DNA of 64,000 nucleotides from Syntrophomonadaceae bacterium (GCA_012729835.1 JAAYCK010000002.1:22508-86507); one strand, 5' to 3'; shown: positions 33,812-43,027, numbered from the stretch's first letter. Made by a program: numbers and translations. Notes: generated from the sequence alone by a model not told the origin.

Positions 33812-34435
33812 CTAGGTGACCAGCCCCTTGAAGAACTCGAACCACTGCAGAAGCCATTCCACCAGCAAAGAACCGCTGACATACCCATTCATGGCCGAGG
33901 CTGAAGACAGTCCCATTTGGGAGCCCAGATCCAGGGAGGGCATGATCAGACCCAGGACTACGGCCATAATCAGCAGGTTCTTTACCATTACTACCGCGGC
34001 CCCCAAGCCCCGGTTGACCCCGGAAAAGATGGTTCCATCCAGCAAGCTGTTTATCCCCCGGCTAAAAAACTGCACCGCTTTGCTGCCAATAAACAATATT
34101 AATAAAAAGGATAAAATGAGCAGCAGATTGCCCGCTAAATAGCTGGCTGCATCATTATATATGGTGTCCAACTGGTCCAGATTCAACAAGCTGTTGTCCG
34201 GAGCTAGCGCTGCCAGGGGAAATTTGATCCGAATCCAATCCGCCAGGATGGCGCTGATGCCCCAGTATTGGTCAGCCCATTCGGCCAGGGCATGGTAAAA
34301 AATCGCGGCCAGGGCGAGGCCGACGATGAAACCTAGTACTCCGCTGACCGCTCCTACCATGCCCTGTCGGTAGCCCGCCACCAGGCTAAGGAGCAATACG
34401 GCAATAATAATGTAATCCACCGGATTTAACTGCAT
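33812..34435 (-). CDS. CvpA family membrane protein
   Basis: A 207-aa protein. LNPVDYIIIAVLLLSLVAGY and RQGMVGAVSGVLGFIVGLAL are the CvpA N-terminal signature. There are four membrane segments (near 5-25, 30-50, 105-125, 150-170). The family was first linked to colicin V production and is otherwise of unknown function. AGGTG precedes ATG 34435. Confidence 0.88.
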   Translation of the reverse strand: MQLNPVDYIIIAVLLLSLVAGYRQGMVGAVSGVLGFIVGLALAAIFYHALAEWADQYWGISAILADWIRIKFPLAALAPDNSLLNLDQLDTIYNDAASYLAGNLLLILSFLLILFIGSKAVQFFSRGINSLLDGTIFSGVNRGLGAAVVMVKNLLIMAVVLGLIMPSLDLGSQMGLSSASAMNGYVSGSLLVEWLLQWFEFFKGLVT

Positions 34436-34653
34436 GAAATCACCTTGAATGGCTGAATAATCCTTATTATAGCATAGTGGTTTGCTAAATACCCAAAATC
34501 GTTGCTGCCGTGTTCTATTGCCTGCCCCGGCCGCAACGTCTATAATATAAACAGAATTTCTCGCTTGAACCCTTGATCGTTCTGTGCATCCGGGAAAGAG
34601 CGCTGATATGCATAAAACCTTCGTGCCCAGACTAAGATTTAGAAGGACCTGAC

Positions 34654-34803
34654 ATGCATCTGGTGCAAAGCACTAGGCATCCTAACCTGGTTGATATACA
34701 CAGATACATAGCAGCCCTGCAGAAGTCTGACACCCATGCTGGTCTGGCTGATTTTTATAGTCCAGGCTATGCTGCCAGCCGGGAATACTATCGACCAGGA
34801 TAG
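34654..34803 (+). CDS. Possible small protein, 49 aa
   Basis: A frame from ATG 34654 to TAG 34803 with AAGGA seven bases upstream; it starts MHLVQSTRHPNLVDIHRYIA and ends with FYSPGYAASREYYRPG. It lies 38 bases ahead of the HD-domain gene. No family is recognised, so it could be a leader or a chance frame. Confidence 0.4.
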   Translation: MHLVQSTRHPNLVDIHRYIAALQKSDTHAGLADFYSPGYAASREYYRPG

Positions 34804-34841
34804 ATGATCCCGGCTCGGAATGCCCGAAGGAGCGGTTTTCA

Positions 34842-36194
34842 TTGATAGATTTGGACCAAGTACTGGTGGATCCAAAGAAAAACTATATCGCCGCCCTGAC
34901 CCCGGTCACTGTGGTGGCTTTGATGAAATTTAGACCGGACCGCTTTCGCTATGAAGATTGTCTGCCTTACCTGGCCAGCCATGGGCTGGAGGTAAGTGAC
35001 TTCTATTTCAACCGCTTTGAAGCCTTTGCCTGGTATGTCTATTACAAAGACTTCGTCATGCTCGATCTGCCGGCCTTTAATGTTCGCACCCTGGAATCCT
35101 TTCAGCCCGCCCGGGCCTATGAGTTCGAAAAATCCCGGCTGCAGGCCTGCCTGGATGCTGAAGATTATCTGAGTTTCTTTACACTGGTCCATAAACGTTT
35201 AGCCCTCAAGGTCTATCTGGAGCTTTTTTCCCGTATCCCTGACCCGGAAAAGGCGGAAGTATTCTGGTATATATTTTCCCGTTGCGATTACCGGCTGGAG
35301 GACTTTGAGCCGGCTTTCATCGCCCGGATAAAGCAGTTCACTCCCGACGGTTCACCGCTCCGGTGTCAACCAACCGGCGAATCCCGCGACATCTACCGGG
35401 GACAGGCGGCCGACGGTCAAGAAAATCCAGCTCACCAACCCTGGGCTACATCCTGGACACTGGATATCAATGCCGCCATTCTGCACGCAACTCGTCTACT
35501 TACCAGTGGCAGGATATTTAGCGGCAAGATCGCTTGTGAAAAGGTGGTGGCTCTGATAAAATACCGCAATGAAAATGAAATCATCGCTTATCCGGATGAC
35601 ATTTTCGACATCCACGAGATCCCCCAATTGTCATACTATGATTTGGAACCTGAATTGCAGGCAGCCGGGATACTTACGCTCGATGCCGCCTACCAGCAGC
35701 GTCTGAAACCAGGCTACTTTCACCGCCCCTTCGGGATCCACGGTCTGGCTCATACCAAAAGGGTCTTGCTGCACTGTCTGATCCTGTCCTATTTGGAGCA
35801 AATTTCTCCGGCCAGTACTGATATCTTGTGCAACGCCGCGCTTTATCACGACATCGGCCGCACTAATGATAATTATGATCCCCAGCACGGCTGCGAGAGC
35901 TATAAGAAACTGCTGGCCCTGCAGCTTTCCCCCTATGAAGATATCGATTCTTCCGAGACTCTGCGTTTTCTCATGGAAAACCATTGTGTGGCTGACCAGG
36001 AGGCGGTCAACCTACTCACCGGTTATCAGGTCCAGGATCCGGGCTATGTACTGGATCTGTACCATGTATTTAAGGATGCCGACGGTCTGGATCGTATCCG
36101 CATCATGGACCTTGATGTCAAACAACTGCGCACGGAATCTGCCCGGCGCTTGTTATTAGTCGCTCGCCAGCTATATCAAACCATCACCGCCTAG
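34842..36194 (+). CDS. HD-domain protein of unknown function
   Basis: A 450-aa protein from TTG 34842 behind AGGAGCGG. The first 330 residues are helical and not recognised. The HD metal set follows: FGIHGLAHTKRVLLHCLILS, NAALYHDIGRTNDNYDPQHG and later HVFKDADGLDRIR. HD proteins hydrolyse phosphate esters, often nucleotides. The gene stands alone ahead of the GGDEF/EAL gene. Confidence 0.8.
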   Translation: MIDLDQVLVDPKKNYIAALTPVTVVALMKFRPDRFRYEDCLPYLASHGLEVSDFYFNRFEAFAWYVYYKDFVMLDLPAFNVRTLESFQPARAYEFEKSRLQACLDAEDYLSFFTLVHKRLALKVYLELFSRIPDPEKAEVFWYIFSRCDYRLEDFEPAFIARIKQFTPDGSPLRCQPTGESRDIYRGQAADGQENPAHQPWATSWTLDINAAILHATRLLTSGRIFSGKIACEKVVALIKYRNENEIIAYPDDIFDIHEIPQLSYYDLEPELQAAGILTLDAAYQQRLKPGYFHRPFGIHGLAHTKRVLLHCLILSYLEQISPASTDILCNAALYHDIGRTNDNYDPQHGCESYKKLLALQLSPYEDIDSSETLRFLMENHCVADQEAVNLLTGYQVQDPGYVLDLYHVFKDADGLDRIRIMDLDVKQLRTESARRLLLVARQLYQTITA

Positions 36195-36389
36195 CCCAAA
36201 TTAAAAAAATAACAAGCTCCTGCCTTGCCCGTATAACCTATGACGGTTAGTCCTTATGAACTAGTTATGCGACTGATTTGTATATACGGAAGTAAAATCT
36301 ATTTCTTTTTATGATATAATTCGAGTATTGAACCACGCCATTCTACCATATATTGTAATCAAAAATCGTTTTTCTTAGCAGGTGTTTAT

Positions 36390-38738
36390 ATGGCCTTCAC
36401 TCAGCTTGACAGCCGTACAATTATGACCATCTCCGTCTTTCTCGCTCTCTTCTTCACACTGGGGATGCTGGCCCTTTCGATATACTTAATTAGACTGCCC
36501 GGTTTAAAATACTGGTTGGCTAGCCTGCTGGTGCTCGACCTGGGGTTGGTATTACTGGGCGGACAGACGATCATTGCTAACTGGCTTTCCGTTTGGGTGG
36601 CAAATATGCTGGTCGGTATTGCGGGGGCTGGTTTTGCCATGGGTACCAACGTTATAATGGGAAGACCGATCAATTTACCCTTTTACCGGGTTTCTTTTAT
36701 AGCTTTTGCTGCATCTCTAACTTATTTCACTTTCATAGATTCCATGACCGGGCCGCGTATCGCGATCGACTCCCTCTTTCTGGCCGTAGTCATCACTGAC
36801 GCTGTCTATGCCGTTTTTTCAAAGGCACCTCCCCAAATGCGCTTTCCCTTCTGGGGTTCTGGCTTTCTGCTGCTTAGTATAGACATTCTCTTTGCTCTGC
36901 GTGCTATTACCGGACTTTCTGCTCCTATCGCCAATTCCCTGTTTGAAAATCAGTCAGCCCTGACCCTGGGCATGGTACTCTTGTTTTATGGACTGACGGC
37001 CTGGATCGCCTGCATGCTATCTCTGGTATACGGCCGTCTGTTATACGAAAGGGATTTGTCCTCGGAAGCTGATATGGCCTTGATCATGGAATCCTCTAAT
37101 GCCGGCCACTGGTCCATTGATTTCATTAATGACCGCCGCTACTATTCCCCCTGGTACAAAAAGATCCGCCATATGGAATTAGAAGACTATGAACAATGGC
37201 GCAAAGTGGTACATCCCGATGATTTTCCCCATATCATCAAAGAAATCGAAGATCATATTGCTGGCAAAACGCCGCTTTTTTCCATAGAACACCGAGTTAC
37301 CCGCGATGATAGCGATCATGATTATAATTGGGTCCTCGCCAAGGGCAAGGTCATAACTGACAGTGCCGGCAACATGCTGAAAGCGGCCGGTTCACATATT
37401 GATATCACCGATATCAAACAGAAGGAAGAACAAATATACCAGCTGGCCTTCCACGACGCCTTGACCGGGTTGCTCAATCGTAACTCACTTAGCGAGGAGA
37501 TTGATAAGCAGATCCTGAATGACCAGACCCAGGGCTGCCGGGGGGCCTTTATCTTCATCGATCTGGATGATTTTAAGCTGATTAATGATAGCTACGGGCA
37601 CCCGCGGGGTGATCAGCTGCTGATCCTTATCGCCAGACGCCTGCTCACCCTGCAAGACGAAAAAGTCACTCTGGCCCGTCTGGGCGGTGACGAGTTTATT
37701 ATTTACCTGAAATCCATCACCGGCTTTGATCAATTGTTGTCTTTCCTGCGCCGTCTGTTAGGATTGTTTGATGAGCCGTTTTCCCTTGCTGGTTCGAACT
37801 TCGATATTTCTGTCAGTGTCGGAGTCGCCTTATGTCCGGACCACGGAACAGATCTGGATACCCTGCTGATGAATGCCGACGCCGCTATGTATAAAGCCAA
37901 GGAAACCGGCAACAACCTGTTCCGCATCTACGAACCCAGCATGACTCTACATAGCGAAGAAAGACTGCTTCTGGACCGTGATCTGCGTTATGCCATTGCC
38001 AACAATGAATTTGAACTGCATTATCAACCCATCCTGAACACCAGCACCTACAATTTACTGGGATTTGAGGCCCTAATCCGCTGGAGGAAAAATGACGCCC
38101 ACATCATGCCGGCCAATTTTATTCCGCGCTCCGAGGAAAATGGCATGATCGTTCCCATCGGTGCCTGGGTCTTGGAGCAGGCCTGTACTTTCGCTGCCGA
38201 TCTGGTCCGACGCGGCTATACTAAACTAATGATGTCGGTGAATATTTCCGCCATCCAGATCATACAGGAAGGCTTCGTGAACATGGTCCAGGAGGTGCTG
38301 GAACGTACCGGACTGCCCCCGTATAATCTTTTGCTCGAAATAACCGAAACTGCCATGATGAAGTCTTTTGAGAATGACAGCAAAAAACTGCAGCAGCTCC
38401 GCGACCTGGGCGTGCATCTGGCCCTGGATGATTTCGGCACCGGCTATTCTTCATTGAACTATCTGAAAAACCTGCCCATAAACTGGATCAAACTGGATCG
38501 CACCTTCCTGGCCGACCTGGACAGTGAACGTGAAAAGCCGATACTGGAGATCATCATAAACATCGCTCATCATCTGGGGGTGAAAGTGGTGGCCGAGGGT
38601 ATCGAGACCCCGGACCAGTTTGATTTCTTGCTTAATCTTAGCTGCGATCTGGTACAGGGATATCTCTTCTCCTACCCGCTGCCAGTCGAACAAGCTCTGG
38701 AACTGGCTGAATCCTCTCCCCCCACTCAGCCTGAGTAA
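36390..38738 (+). CDS. Membrane-anchored PAS-GGDEF-EAL protein (c-di-GMP turnover)
   Basis: A 782-aa protein. The first 215 residues hold seven hydrophobic segments, a likely membrane sensor. A PAS domain follows (residues about 230-345, from ESSNAGHWSIDFIND). The GGDEF domain has LGGDEF at residues 431-436, intact for diguanylate cyclase activity. The EAL domain has GFEALIRWR (EAL at 560-562), DDFGTGYSSLNYLKNLP, LDRTFL and AEGIETPDQF, so phosphodiesterase residues are also present. It may be bifunctional. It stands alone, before the transglycosylase gene. Confidence 0.94.
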   Translation: MAFTQLDSRTIMTISVFLALFFTLGMLALSIYLIRLPGLKYWLASLLVLDLGLVLLGGQTIIANWLSVWVANMLVGIAGAGFAMGTNVIMGRPINLPFYRVSFIAFAASLTYFTFIDSMTGPRIAIDSLFLAVVITDAVYAVFSKAPPQMRFPFWGSGFLLLSIDILFALRAITGLSAPIANSLFENQSALTLGMVLLFYGLTAWIACMLSLVYGRLLYERDLSSEADMALIMESSNAGHWSIDFINDRRYYSPWYKKIRHMELEDYEQWRKVVHPDDFPHIIKEIEDHIAGKTPLFSIEHRVTRDDSDHDYNWVLAKGKVITDSAGNMLKAAGSHIDITDIKQKEEQIYQLAFHDALTGLLNRNSLSEEIDKQILNDQTQGCRGAFIFIDLDDFKLINDSYGHPRGDQLLILIARRLLTLQDEKVTLARLGGDEFIIYLKSITGFDQLLSFLRRLLGLFDEPFSLAGSNFDISVSVGVALCPDHGTDLDTLLMNADAAMYKAKETGNNLFRIYEPSMTLHSEERLLLDRDLRYAIANNEFELHYQPILNTSTYNLLGFEALIRWRKNDAHIMPANFIPRSEENGMIVPIGAWVLEQACTFAADLVRRGYTKLMMSVNISAIQIIQEGFVNMVQEVLERTGLPPYNLLLEITETAMMKSFENDSKKLQQLRDLGVHLALDDFGTGYSSLNYLKNLPINWIKLDRTFLADLDSEREKPILEIIINIAHHLGVKVVAEGIETPDQFDFLLNLSCDLVQGYLFSYPLPVEQALELAESSPPTQPE

Positions 38739-38860
38739 AGTATTCTTATATGGCCTCTGATAAGGTAAACTATATTTGAAGCCTGATATTCCTTAACCCG
38801 GTTTCTCGTTAATAATTATGATAAAGGCTTTGCTTGGCACTAGCCCGGAAGGAGGTTAAT

Positions 38861-39382
38861 ATGTCTAATATCTTTTCCGATATGTTTACCCGCATCACCA
38901 TGGCTCGTTTGATGGAGGTATTAGCCGCTTTGTCGCCCACTCGTGCCGCCGAGCTACAGGGGGCATCCCTCCAGGATAAAACAGCTTCGTCCGCTGGCAG
39001 CCGGCCTTTCTCCGAGATAATCAAGGAAGCCAGCGAGAAATATGGGGTCGATGAAAACATCATCCAGGCGGTAATCCAGCAGGAGTCATCCTTCAACGCC
39101 AGAGCCGTTTCCAGCTGCGGAGCCCAGGGTCTGATGCAACTCATGCCGGCCACCGCCCGTGCCCTAGGAGTAAACGACCCCTTCGACGCTGAGCAGAATA
39201 TTTTGGCCGGGACTAAATATCTACGCGAAAAACTGGATGAATTCGGCGGCAACCTCAGCCTGGCCCTGGCCGCCTATAACGCCGGCAGCGGAGCTGTCCG
39301 CAAATATGCCGGGATCCCTCCCTATCAAGAGACTCAAAATTATGTAGCCAAGATCATGAAGTCCATCGACTATCAGGCCTAA
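38861..39382 (+). CDS. Lytic transglycosylase (SLT domain)
   Basis: A 173-aa protein from ATG 38861 behind GGAAGGAGG, preferred over a frame extension to 38834. The SLT domain covers residues about 55-170: IIKEASEKYGVDENIIQAVI, QQESSFNARAVSSCGAQGLM (catalytic Glu in QQESSF) and QLMPATARALGVNDPFDAEQ. It cuts peptidoglycan glycan strands. There is no clear signal peptide; the N-terminal helix MSNIFSDMFTRITMARLMEV may carry export information. Confidence 0.9.
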   Translation: MSNIFSDMFTRITMARLMEVLAALSPTRAAELQGASLQDKTASSAGSRPFSEIIKEASEKYGVDENIIQAVIQQESSFNARAVSSCGAQGLMQLMPATARALGVNDPFDAEQNILAGTKYLREKLDEFGGNLSLALAAYNAGSGAVRKYAGIPPYQETQNYVAKIMKSIDYQA

Positions 39383-39432
39383 TATCCAGCCTCAAGCAAT
39401 AAAACAGCACCGATGCAAAATGAAGTCACCCT

Positions 39433-39578
39433 GTCATTGCGAACGTAGTGAAGCAATCTATACTAGCTTGGGATATAAATCTTCCCGGCTTTTATTAAAG
39501 ACACCCAAGTCGTTTGTCACAGATCTACATATAGAACACAAGACCATTAGAACAAGATTGCCGCGCTGCGCTCGCAAT
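39433..39578. repeat. Dispersed element C1 with inverted ends
   Basis: The left end reads TCATTGCGAACGTAGTGAAG followed by CAATCT; the right end reads AGATTGCCGCGCTGCGCTCG followed by CAAT. These are inverted copies of a motif that recurs at 41239, 43217, 53650 and 58462. The element is about 146 bases long and contains no credible gene. Confidence 0.65.
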
Positions 39579-39621
39579 ACATATAAGATCGCTTCCCTGA
39601 CTACATAAAACCATCCCAGCA

Positions 39622-39662
39622 TGCAAAAAGCACCCAGATTGCCCATCTGGATGCTTTTTGCA
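39622..39662 (-). terminator. Bidirectional terminator after the glutaredoxin gene
   Basis: TGCAAAAAGCACCCAGAT and ATCTGGATGCTTTTTGCA form a long stem with a 5-base loop and one mismatch. A- and T-tracts lie on both sides, so it ends transcription from both directions, chiefly the leftward glutaredoxin gene 24 bases away. Confidence 0.8.
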
Positions 39663-39685
39663 TTTTATCATAACTACTCAATGAT

Positions 39686-39916
39686 CTAGTGGTTGACCAG
39701 CTGCAGGATCTGGGTCTTGTCCAATCCTACCACCATATCATCACCGATGAGGAAGGCCGGTACACCGCGTGCCTTCCGCCGGATCATTTCCTGCCTCGCT
39801 TCGGTATCGACGTTGATATCCTTTTCAACATAGGAAATGTTGTTCTGCGCAAGAAACTCTTTCGCCAGAGTGCAGTAGGGTCAGGTCTGAGTAGTAAACA
39901 TGGTAACCTGCTTCAT
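39686..39916 (-). CDS. Selenocysteine-containing glutaredoxin-like protein
   Basis: Reading from ATG 39916 with GAGGTGA upstream, the frame gives MKQVTMFTTQT, then TGA (39881-39883, codon 12), then PYCTLAKEFLAQNN and the rest, 76 residues to TAG 39686. With Sec the active site is U-P-Y-C in place of the usual glutaredoxin C-P-Y-C. The fold is complete: YVEKDINVD (strand), RGVPAFLIGDDMVVGLDKTQ (cis-Pro and C-terminal helix). It would reduce disulfides using a thiol or thioredoxin system. A perfect 5-bp stem ACTCT/AGAGT with loop GGCGAA (39856-39871) begins 9 bases after the UGA, a SECIS candidate. Standard gene callers miss this gene. Confidence 0.93.
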
Positions 39917-40018
39917 AATCGCTCACCTCACGTCATAGTATCAAACACACGGAGCGGTGCTGCTGATTTAAATCTACCATCAGCCGCCACAACCAATAAC
40001 TGCCTGAATGCCCGGTGT

Positions 40019-40627
40019 TTACTCGCTTTCGTCCGCCTCCCCGGAATCCGGCACTTCCTCCGCTTCTTTCACCGGCGCCATGATAGAAACTACCAGAGAG
40101 TCGGGATCAGTGAGAATCTCCACCCGCTCCGGCACCGAAAGATTTGCTACCGTAACCTTGTCTCCTTCGGACAGTTGGGAAATGTCTACTACGATGGTCT
40201 CCGGCAAATCTGCCGGCATACAGGAGATCTCGATTTCCTTCAACCCCGCTACCGGTATCGCATCCCTGGCTAACAGATCTTCTTCACCGCTGATATGGAT
40301 GCCTACGGTGGCGGTCATCTTTTCCTTCATATTCACCTGGTAAAAGTCAATATGCGTAAGCTGCCCGTTGACTGGATGCCGCTGGATCTCCCGCACCACG
40401 ACCATCAGCGGCACCTGCTCCCCTTCGATGCCGAGGGAGAAGAGTCCCCGGGTTCCATGAGTCTGAAAGATTTTGCCCAATTGTTTGGCCTCGGTCGCTA
40501 TGTTGACCGGTCTCATCTCATTACCGTAAACTACTCCGGGTACCATGGAATTTTTCTTGAGCTGGTTCAAAAACCCCTTAGTCTTTACGTCTCTGCGCTG
40601 GCAGTTGATGGCTGCTGCCTCTGCCAA
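40019..40627 (-). CDS. rplY: Ribosomal protein L25, Ctc-type
   Basis: A 202-aa protein. The start is set at TTG 40627, nine bases after GGGGG, giving the usual LAEAAAINCQ N-terminus. The L25 domain has KNSMVPGVVYGNEMRPVNIA and HPVNGQLTHIDFYQVNMKEK; a TL5/Ctc C-terminal beta domain follows (SCMPADLPETIVVDISQLSE). It binds 5S rRNA; the Ctc form is stress-related in Bacillus. The acidic tail is common. Confidence 0.93.
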   Translation of the reverse strand: MAEAAAINCQRRDVKTKGFLNQLKKNSMVPGVVYGNEMRPVNIATEAKQLGKIFQTHGTRGLFSLGIEGEQVPLMVVVREIQRHPVNGQLTHIDFYQVNMKEKMTATVGIHISGEEDLLARDAIPVAGLKEIEISCMPADLPETIVVDISQLSEGDKVTVANLSVPERVEILTDPDSLVVSIMAPVKEAEEVPDSGEADESE

Positions 40628-40937
40628 TGAATCCACCCCCAATCATTCATTCGGCTCTGGCAAGGAGAAAACCACTAAATCCCCCAGGCCTTTGCTATTA
40701 GCTTTACCCGTTAACAAAGCTTTGAAACGCCTGATCCAAATGACTGCAGAGAACTGCATATACTCTGTCAATGATTTTCTCTCATCAGCTTGTCTCTACT
40801 TCATTTAATTGCACTCCGGTTAAAAACAGCCGGAAATCCTGTTTAAGTCCGCATTATTACAGTCTTATGGATTAAACGTAGCCGACCGCACACCTGCGAA
40901 AATGAATTGTGTTTACAAAAATTTTACAATTATAGTA

Positions 40938-40966
40938 TTGGCTTTTTACTTTAATGGTGCTATACT
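40938..40966 (+). promoter_or_regulatory. Sigma-A-type promoter of the RNA candidate
   Basis: TTGGCT at 40938-40943 and TATACT at 40961-40966, 17 bases apart. Transcription should start near 40973. A-T-rich DNA lies upstream. Confidence 0.7.
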
Positions 40967-40972
40967 ATCTGT

Positions 40973-41151
40973 AAGCTAATAATAACCTTCAGAGGAACGT
41001 ACGGAAAGTTGTTCGGCTGAGCGAAAGGGTTATTAGGAGCAGGTAGTCGAACGTACCAGAGTTGTTCGATTACATCATTAGCAGAGTCCCCGCTAAGGGG
41101 CCCTGCCAATTTTAAAAAACAGATCCCATCGTTTATGGCGATGGGATTTTT
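40973..41151 (+). ncRNA. Candidate structured RNA with two tandem hairpin repeats
   Basis: A promoter and an intrinsic terminator delimit about 179 bases with no credible protein. Inside are two similar 21-23-base units, GGAACGTACGGAAAGTTGTTCGG (40994-41016 in short) and CGAACGTACCAGAGTTGTTCG (41048-41068), each with GAAC/GTTC closing pairs; the pair CTAATAATAACC/GGTTATTAG encloses the first. A GC-rich hairpin (41081-41106) precedes the terminator. The architecture fits a small RNA or a riboswitch for the downstream TauE gene. I do not recognise any known class. Confidence 0.5.
41123..41151 (+). terminator. Terminator of the RNA candidate
   Basis: ATCCCATCG and CGATGGGAT form a 9-bp stem, followed by TTTTT. 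A strong rho-independent terminator on the plus strand. Confidence 0.85.
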
Positions 41152-41238
41152 GCATGCATAGGGAATGATGTAAGCAACCAGCCGTGGCAGGGGCGGATTA
41201 TATATCTGCCCGGTTCTGTTTCCCCCAGCAATGGATAG

Positions 41239-41264
41239 ATTGCCGCGCTGCGCTCGCAATGACT
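41239..41264. repeat. Dispersed motif C2
   Basis: AGATTGCCGCGCTGCGCTCG followed by CAATGA, a copy of the right end of element C1. A related inverted piece (CATTGCCGCGAAACTCGC) lies nearby at about 41,300, so a degraded element is likely. Confidence 0.55.
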
Positions 41265-41434
41265 CAATAAAAGATTGAGCCCCGGCGCCCCGCCCAGTCA
41301 TTGCCGCGAAACTCGCGTATTTGTCTTTGCGAGGACGCGTGCCCTTTCCCTGCCCACTGGTTTCCAGCAAGGAATTAGTATATATTGGTGATGATACGTA
41401 CTGCGATCAATCTTCAAGGCAAGGTATTCATTGA

Positions 41435-42337
41435 ATGAGATTCTTAAAAACCTATGGATTTGTCATCGGGCTGCTGGTCTGCCTGGTTTTTAGCCTGGTG
41501 GTCAGCTTATATTTGCATCCCCTATCTTATTACGGAATCAAATCGGTCCCGGAAATACTGCTATTGCTCCTGGTGGGATTCCTGGCGGGTCTACTGGGCG
41601 GACTCTTAGGCCTGGGGGGCGGGGTCATCATGCTACCGGCTCTGGATTTCTGGCTGGGTTACAGCTCACCGGCTGCCATCGGCACTGCACTTTTCGCGGT
41701 AATATTCACCGTGATCTCCGGTGCCTATGGTCACTATATCCGGGGCAATACCTCCCGGCAAATCAGCCGGGACATATCTATCAGCGGTGTCGTCGGCATT
41801 CTGGTCGGATCATACATCTTCACCCTGCTGCTGGGCGAGATAAAGCTCCTTAACCTGTGTATGGGTATCTTCTTCCTGCTGCCGGCTTACCTAATGACCC
41901 GCGACGGCATCAAAAGGCAAAACGAAAGCCATTTGAACGGAGAGCACGAGACTATTATCGCCAAATATCATATCCAGCGCCGAACTTGGCTGTTGGGACT
42001 GGGTTTTGTTGTCGGTCTGCTCACCGGTACGCTGGGACTGGGCGGCGGATTCTTGCTGGTGCCCGGAATCACTTACGGGCTCGGCCTATCTGTGCATTTG
42101 GCAGTCGGCTCCACCATGCTCTCGGTAATACCGATAACCATCGCCGGCAGCCTAGTCAAACTGGCTCAGGGCCTGGTCGTTCTACCAGCCGTCTTCTGCC
42201 TGGCTATCGGAACCGTGACCGGAGCTCAGCTAGGTGCGGCCTTGATCAAGTACTTCCAAGCCTGGGCTCTCAAGCTGGTATTTGGGATTTACTTCTTATA
42301 TGTGGCCATCAAATATATCTCGGCCTTCTGGGGGTAA
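41435..42337 (+). CDS. TauE/SafE family sulfite/organosulfonate exporter-like protein
   Basis: A 300-aa integral membrane protein with about eight hydrophobic segments. The two halves repeat the family motif: LLGLGGGVIMLPALDFWLGY near residues 55-75 and GTLGLGGGFLLVPGITYGLG near 200-220. TauE/SafE proteins move sulfur-containing anions out of the cell, though substrates vary. An RNA candidate with a terminator lies 280 bases upstream and may affect expression. It is followed by a small secreted protein gene. Confidence 0.88.
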   Translation: MRFLKTYGFVIGLLVCLVFSLVVSLYLHPLSYYGIKSVPEILLLLLVGFLAGLLGGLLGLGGGVIMLPALDFWLGYSSPAAIGTALFAVIFTVISGAYGHYIRGNTSRQISRDISISGVVGILVGSYIFTLLLGEIKLLNLCMGIFFLLPAYLMTRDGIKRQNESHLNGEHETIIAKYHIQRRTWLLGLGFVVGLLTGTLGLGGGFLLVPGITYGLGLSVHLAVGSTMLSVIPITIAGSLVKLAQGLVVLPAVFCLAIGTVTGAQLGAALIKYFQAWALKLVFGIYFLYVAIKYISAFWG

Positions 42338-42417
42338 ATTTACAAATAATCATAATGCCATTTTTAACTCGAACATATATAATAATGTGGATGACAGCTT
42401 GAGGAGGGCCAACCATA

Positions 42418-42873
42418 ATGATGAAGAAATTGATCTACCTACTTATCGTATTATTAGCATTCGTGGCCGGAGCGGTGGTAGGAGTCTCCTTGAATCCCGA
42501 TAATCTAAACCGGATCCCCACCGTCGAAGCAGTCAAGGCCGATGCCGGTACCGTCAAAGACAACACAGCCGTCAAAGCGCCTCAGCCGGTGGCCAGCGAT
42601 AAGGTTCAGTCCACTCTGGTGGGAAAATGGGTGTTTTCTGATGGGACTAATCAGCGTGTCATGGAGTTTTTCAACGATAACAGCGGGAAAGATCACCCAG
42701 TCATCGGCGCCGATGATACGGTTAAAGCCTTTACCTGGCAAGTCATCGATGCTACTCATATTTCATTTGATTACTCGAACAGCCTGGAGATCGTACCTAT
42801 CAGCCTGACTCAGGATACTCTGACTCTCACCTTCGCCAACGCTGCACCAACCACCTATCAAAGGGCGGAATAA
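42418..42873 (+). CDS. Small membrane-anchored or secreted protein
   Basis: A 151-aa protein with an uncleaved or cleavable N-terminal membrane helix (LIYLLIVLLAFVAGAVVGVS). A Ala/Val/Lys linker follows, then a beta-rich C-terminal domain (LVGKWVFSDGTNQRVMEFFN, KAFTWQVIDATHISFDYSNS) that resembles lipocalin-like or META-type folds. Function is unknown. It lies 80 bases after the TauE gene on the same strand. Confidence 0.6.
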   Translation: MMKKLIYLLIVLLAFVAGAVVGVSLNPDNLNRIPTVEAVKADAGTVKDNTAVKAPQPVASDKVQSTLVGKWVFSDGTNQRVMEFFNDNSGKDHPVIGADDTVKAFTWQVIDATHISFDYSNSLEIVPISLTQDTLTLTFANAAPTTYQRAE

Positions 42874-42989
42874 AAGCTGGGAATCATTTATGTGGTAAAT
42901 GAACGCGCTAATCGGGCAAAGAGCATTATTGGGTTCATAGAAGCGAGTGAGGCTAGCACACCACCTGAGAAAACCGCCACAAAAAGTGT

Positions 42990-43027
42990 AAAGCGGCTTA
43001 TGATGCTTTTAATCATAAACCGCTTTT
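42990..43027. terminator. Hairpin between the secreted protein and tRNA-Sec
   Basis: AAAGCGGCTTATGAT and AATCATAAACCGCTTT form a stem with a 7-base loop and small bulges, flanked by AAAA and TTTT. It separates the convergent gene and tRNA. Confidence 0.6.

Noticed and set aside
40973..41151. Known RNA classes (6S RNA, tmRNA, RNase P, SRP, common riboswitches) as an identity for the RNA candidate
   Set aside because: None of the conserved cores I can recall is present; left unassigned.
40960..41370. 136-codon frame antisense to the RNA candidate
   Set aside because: It runs through the terminator, the repeats and the promoter, and has Cys-poor repetitive composition with no ribosome site.
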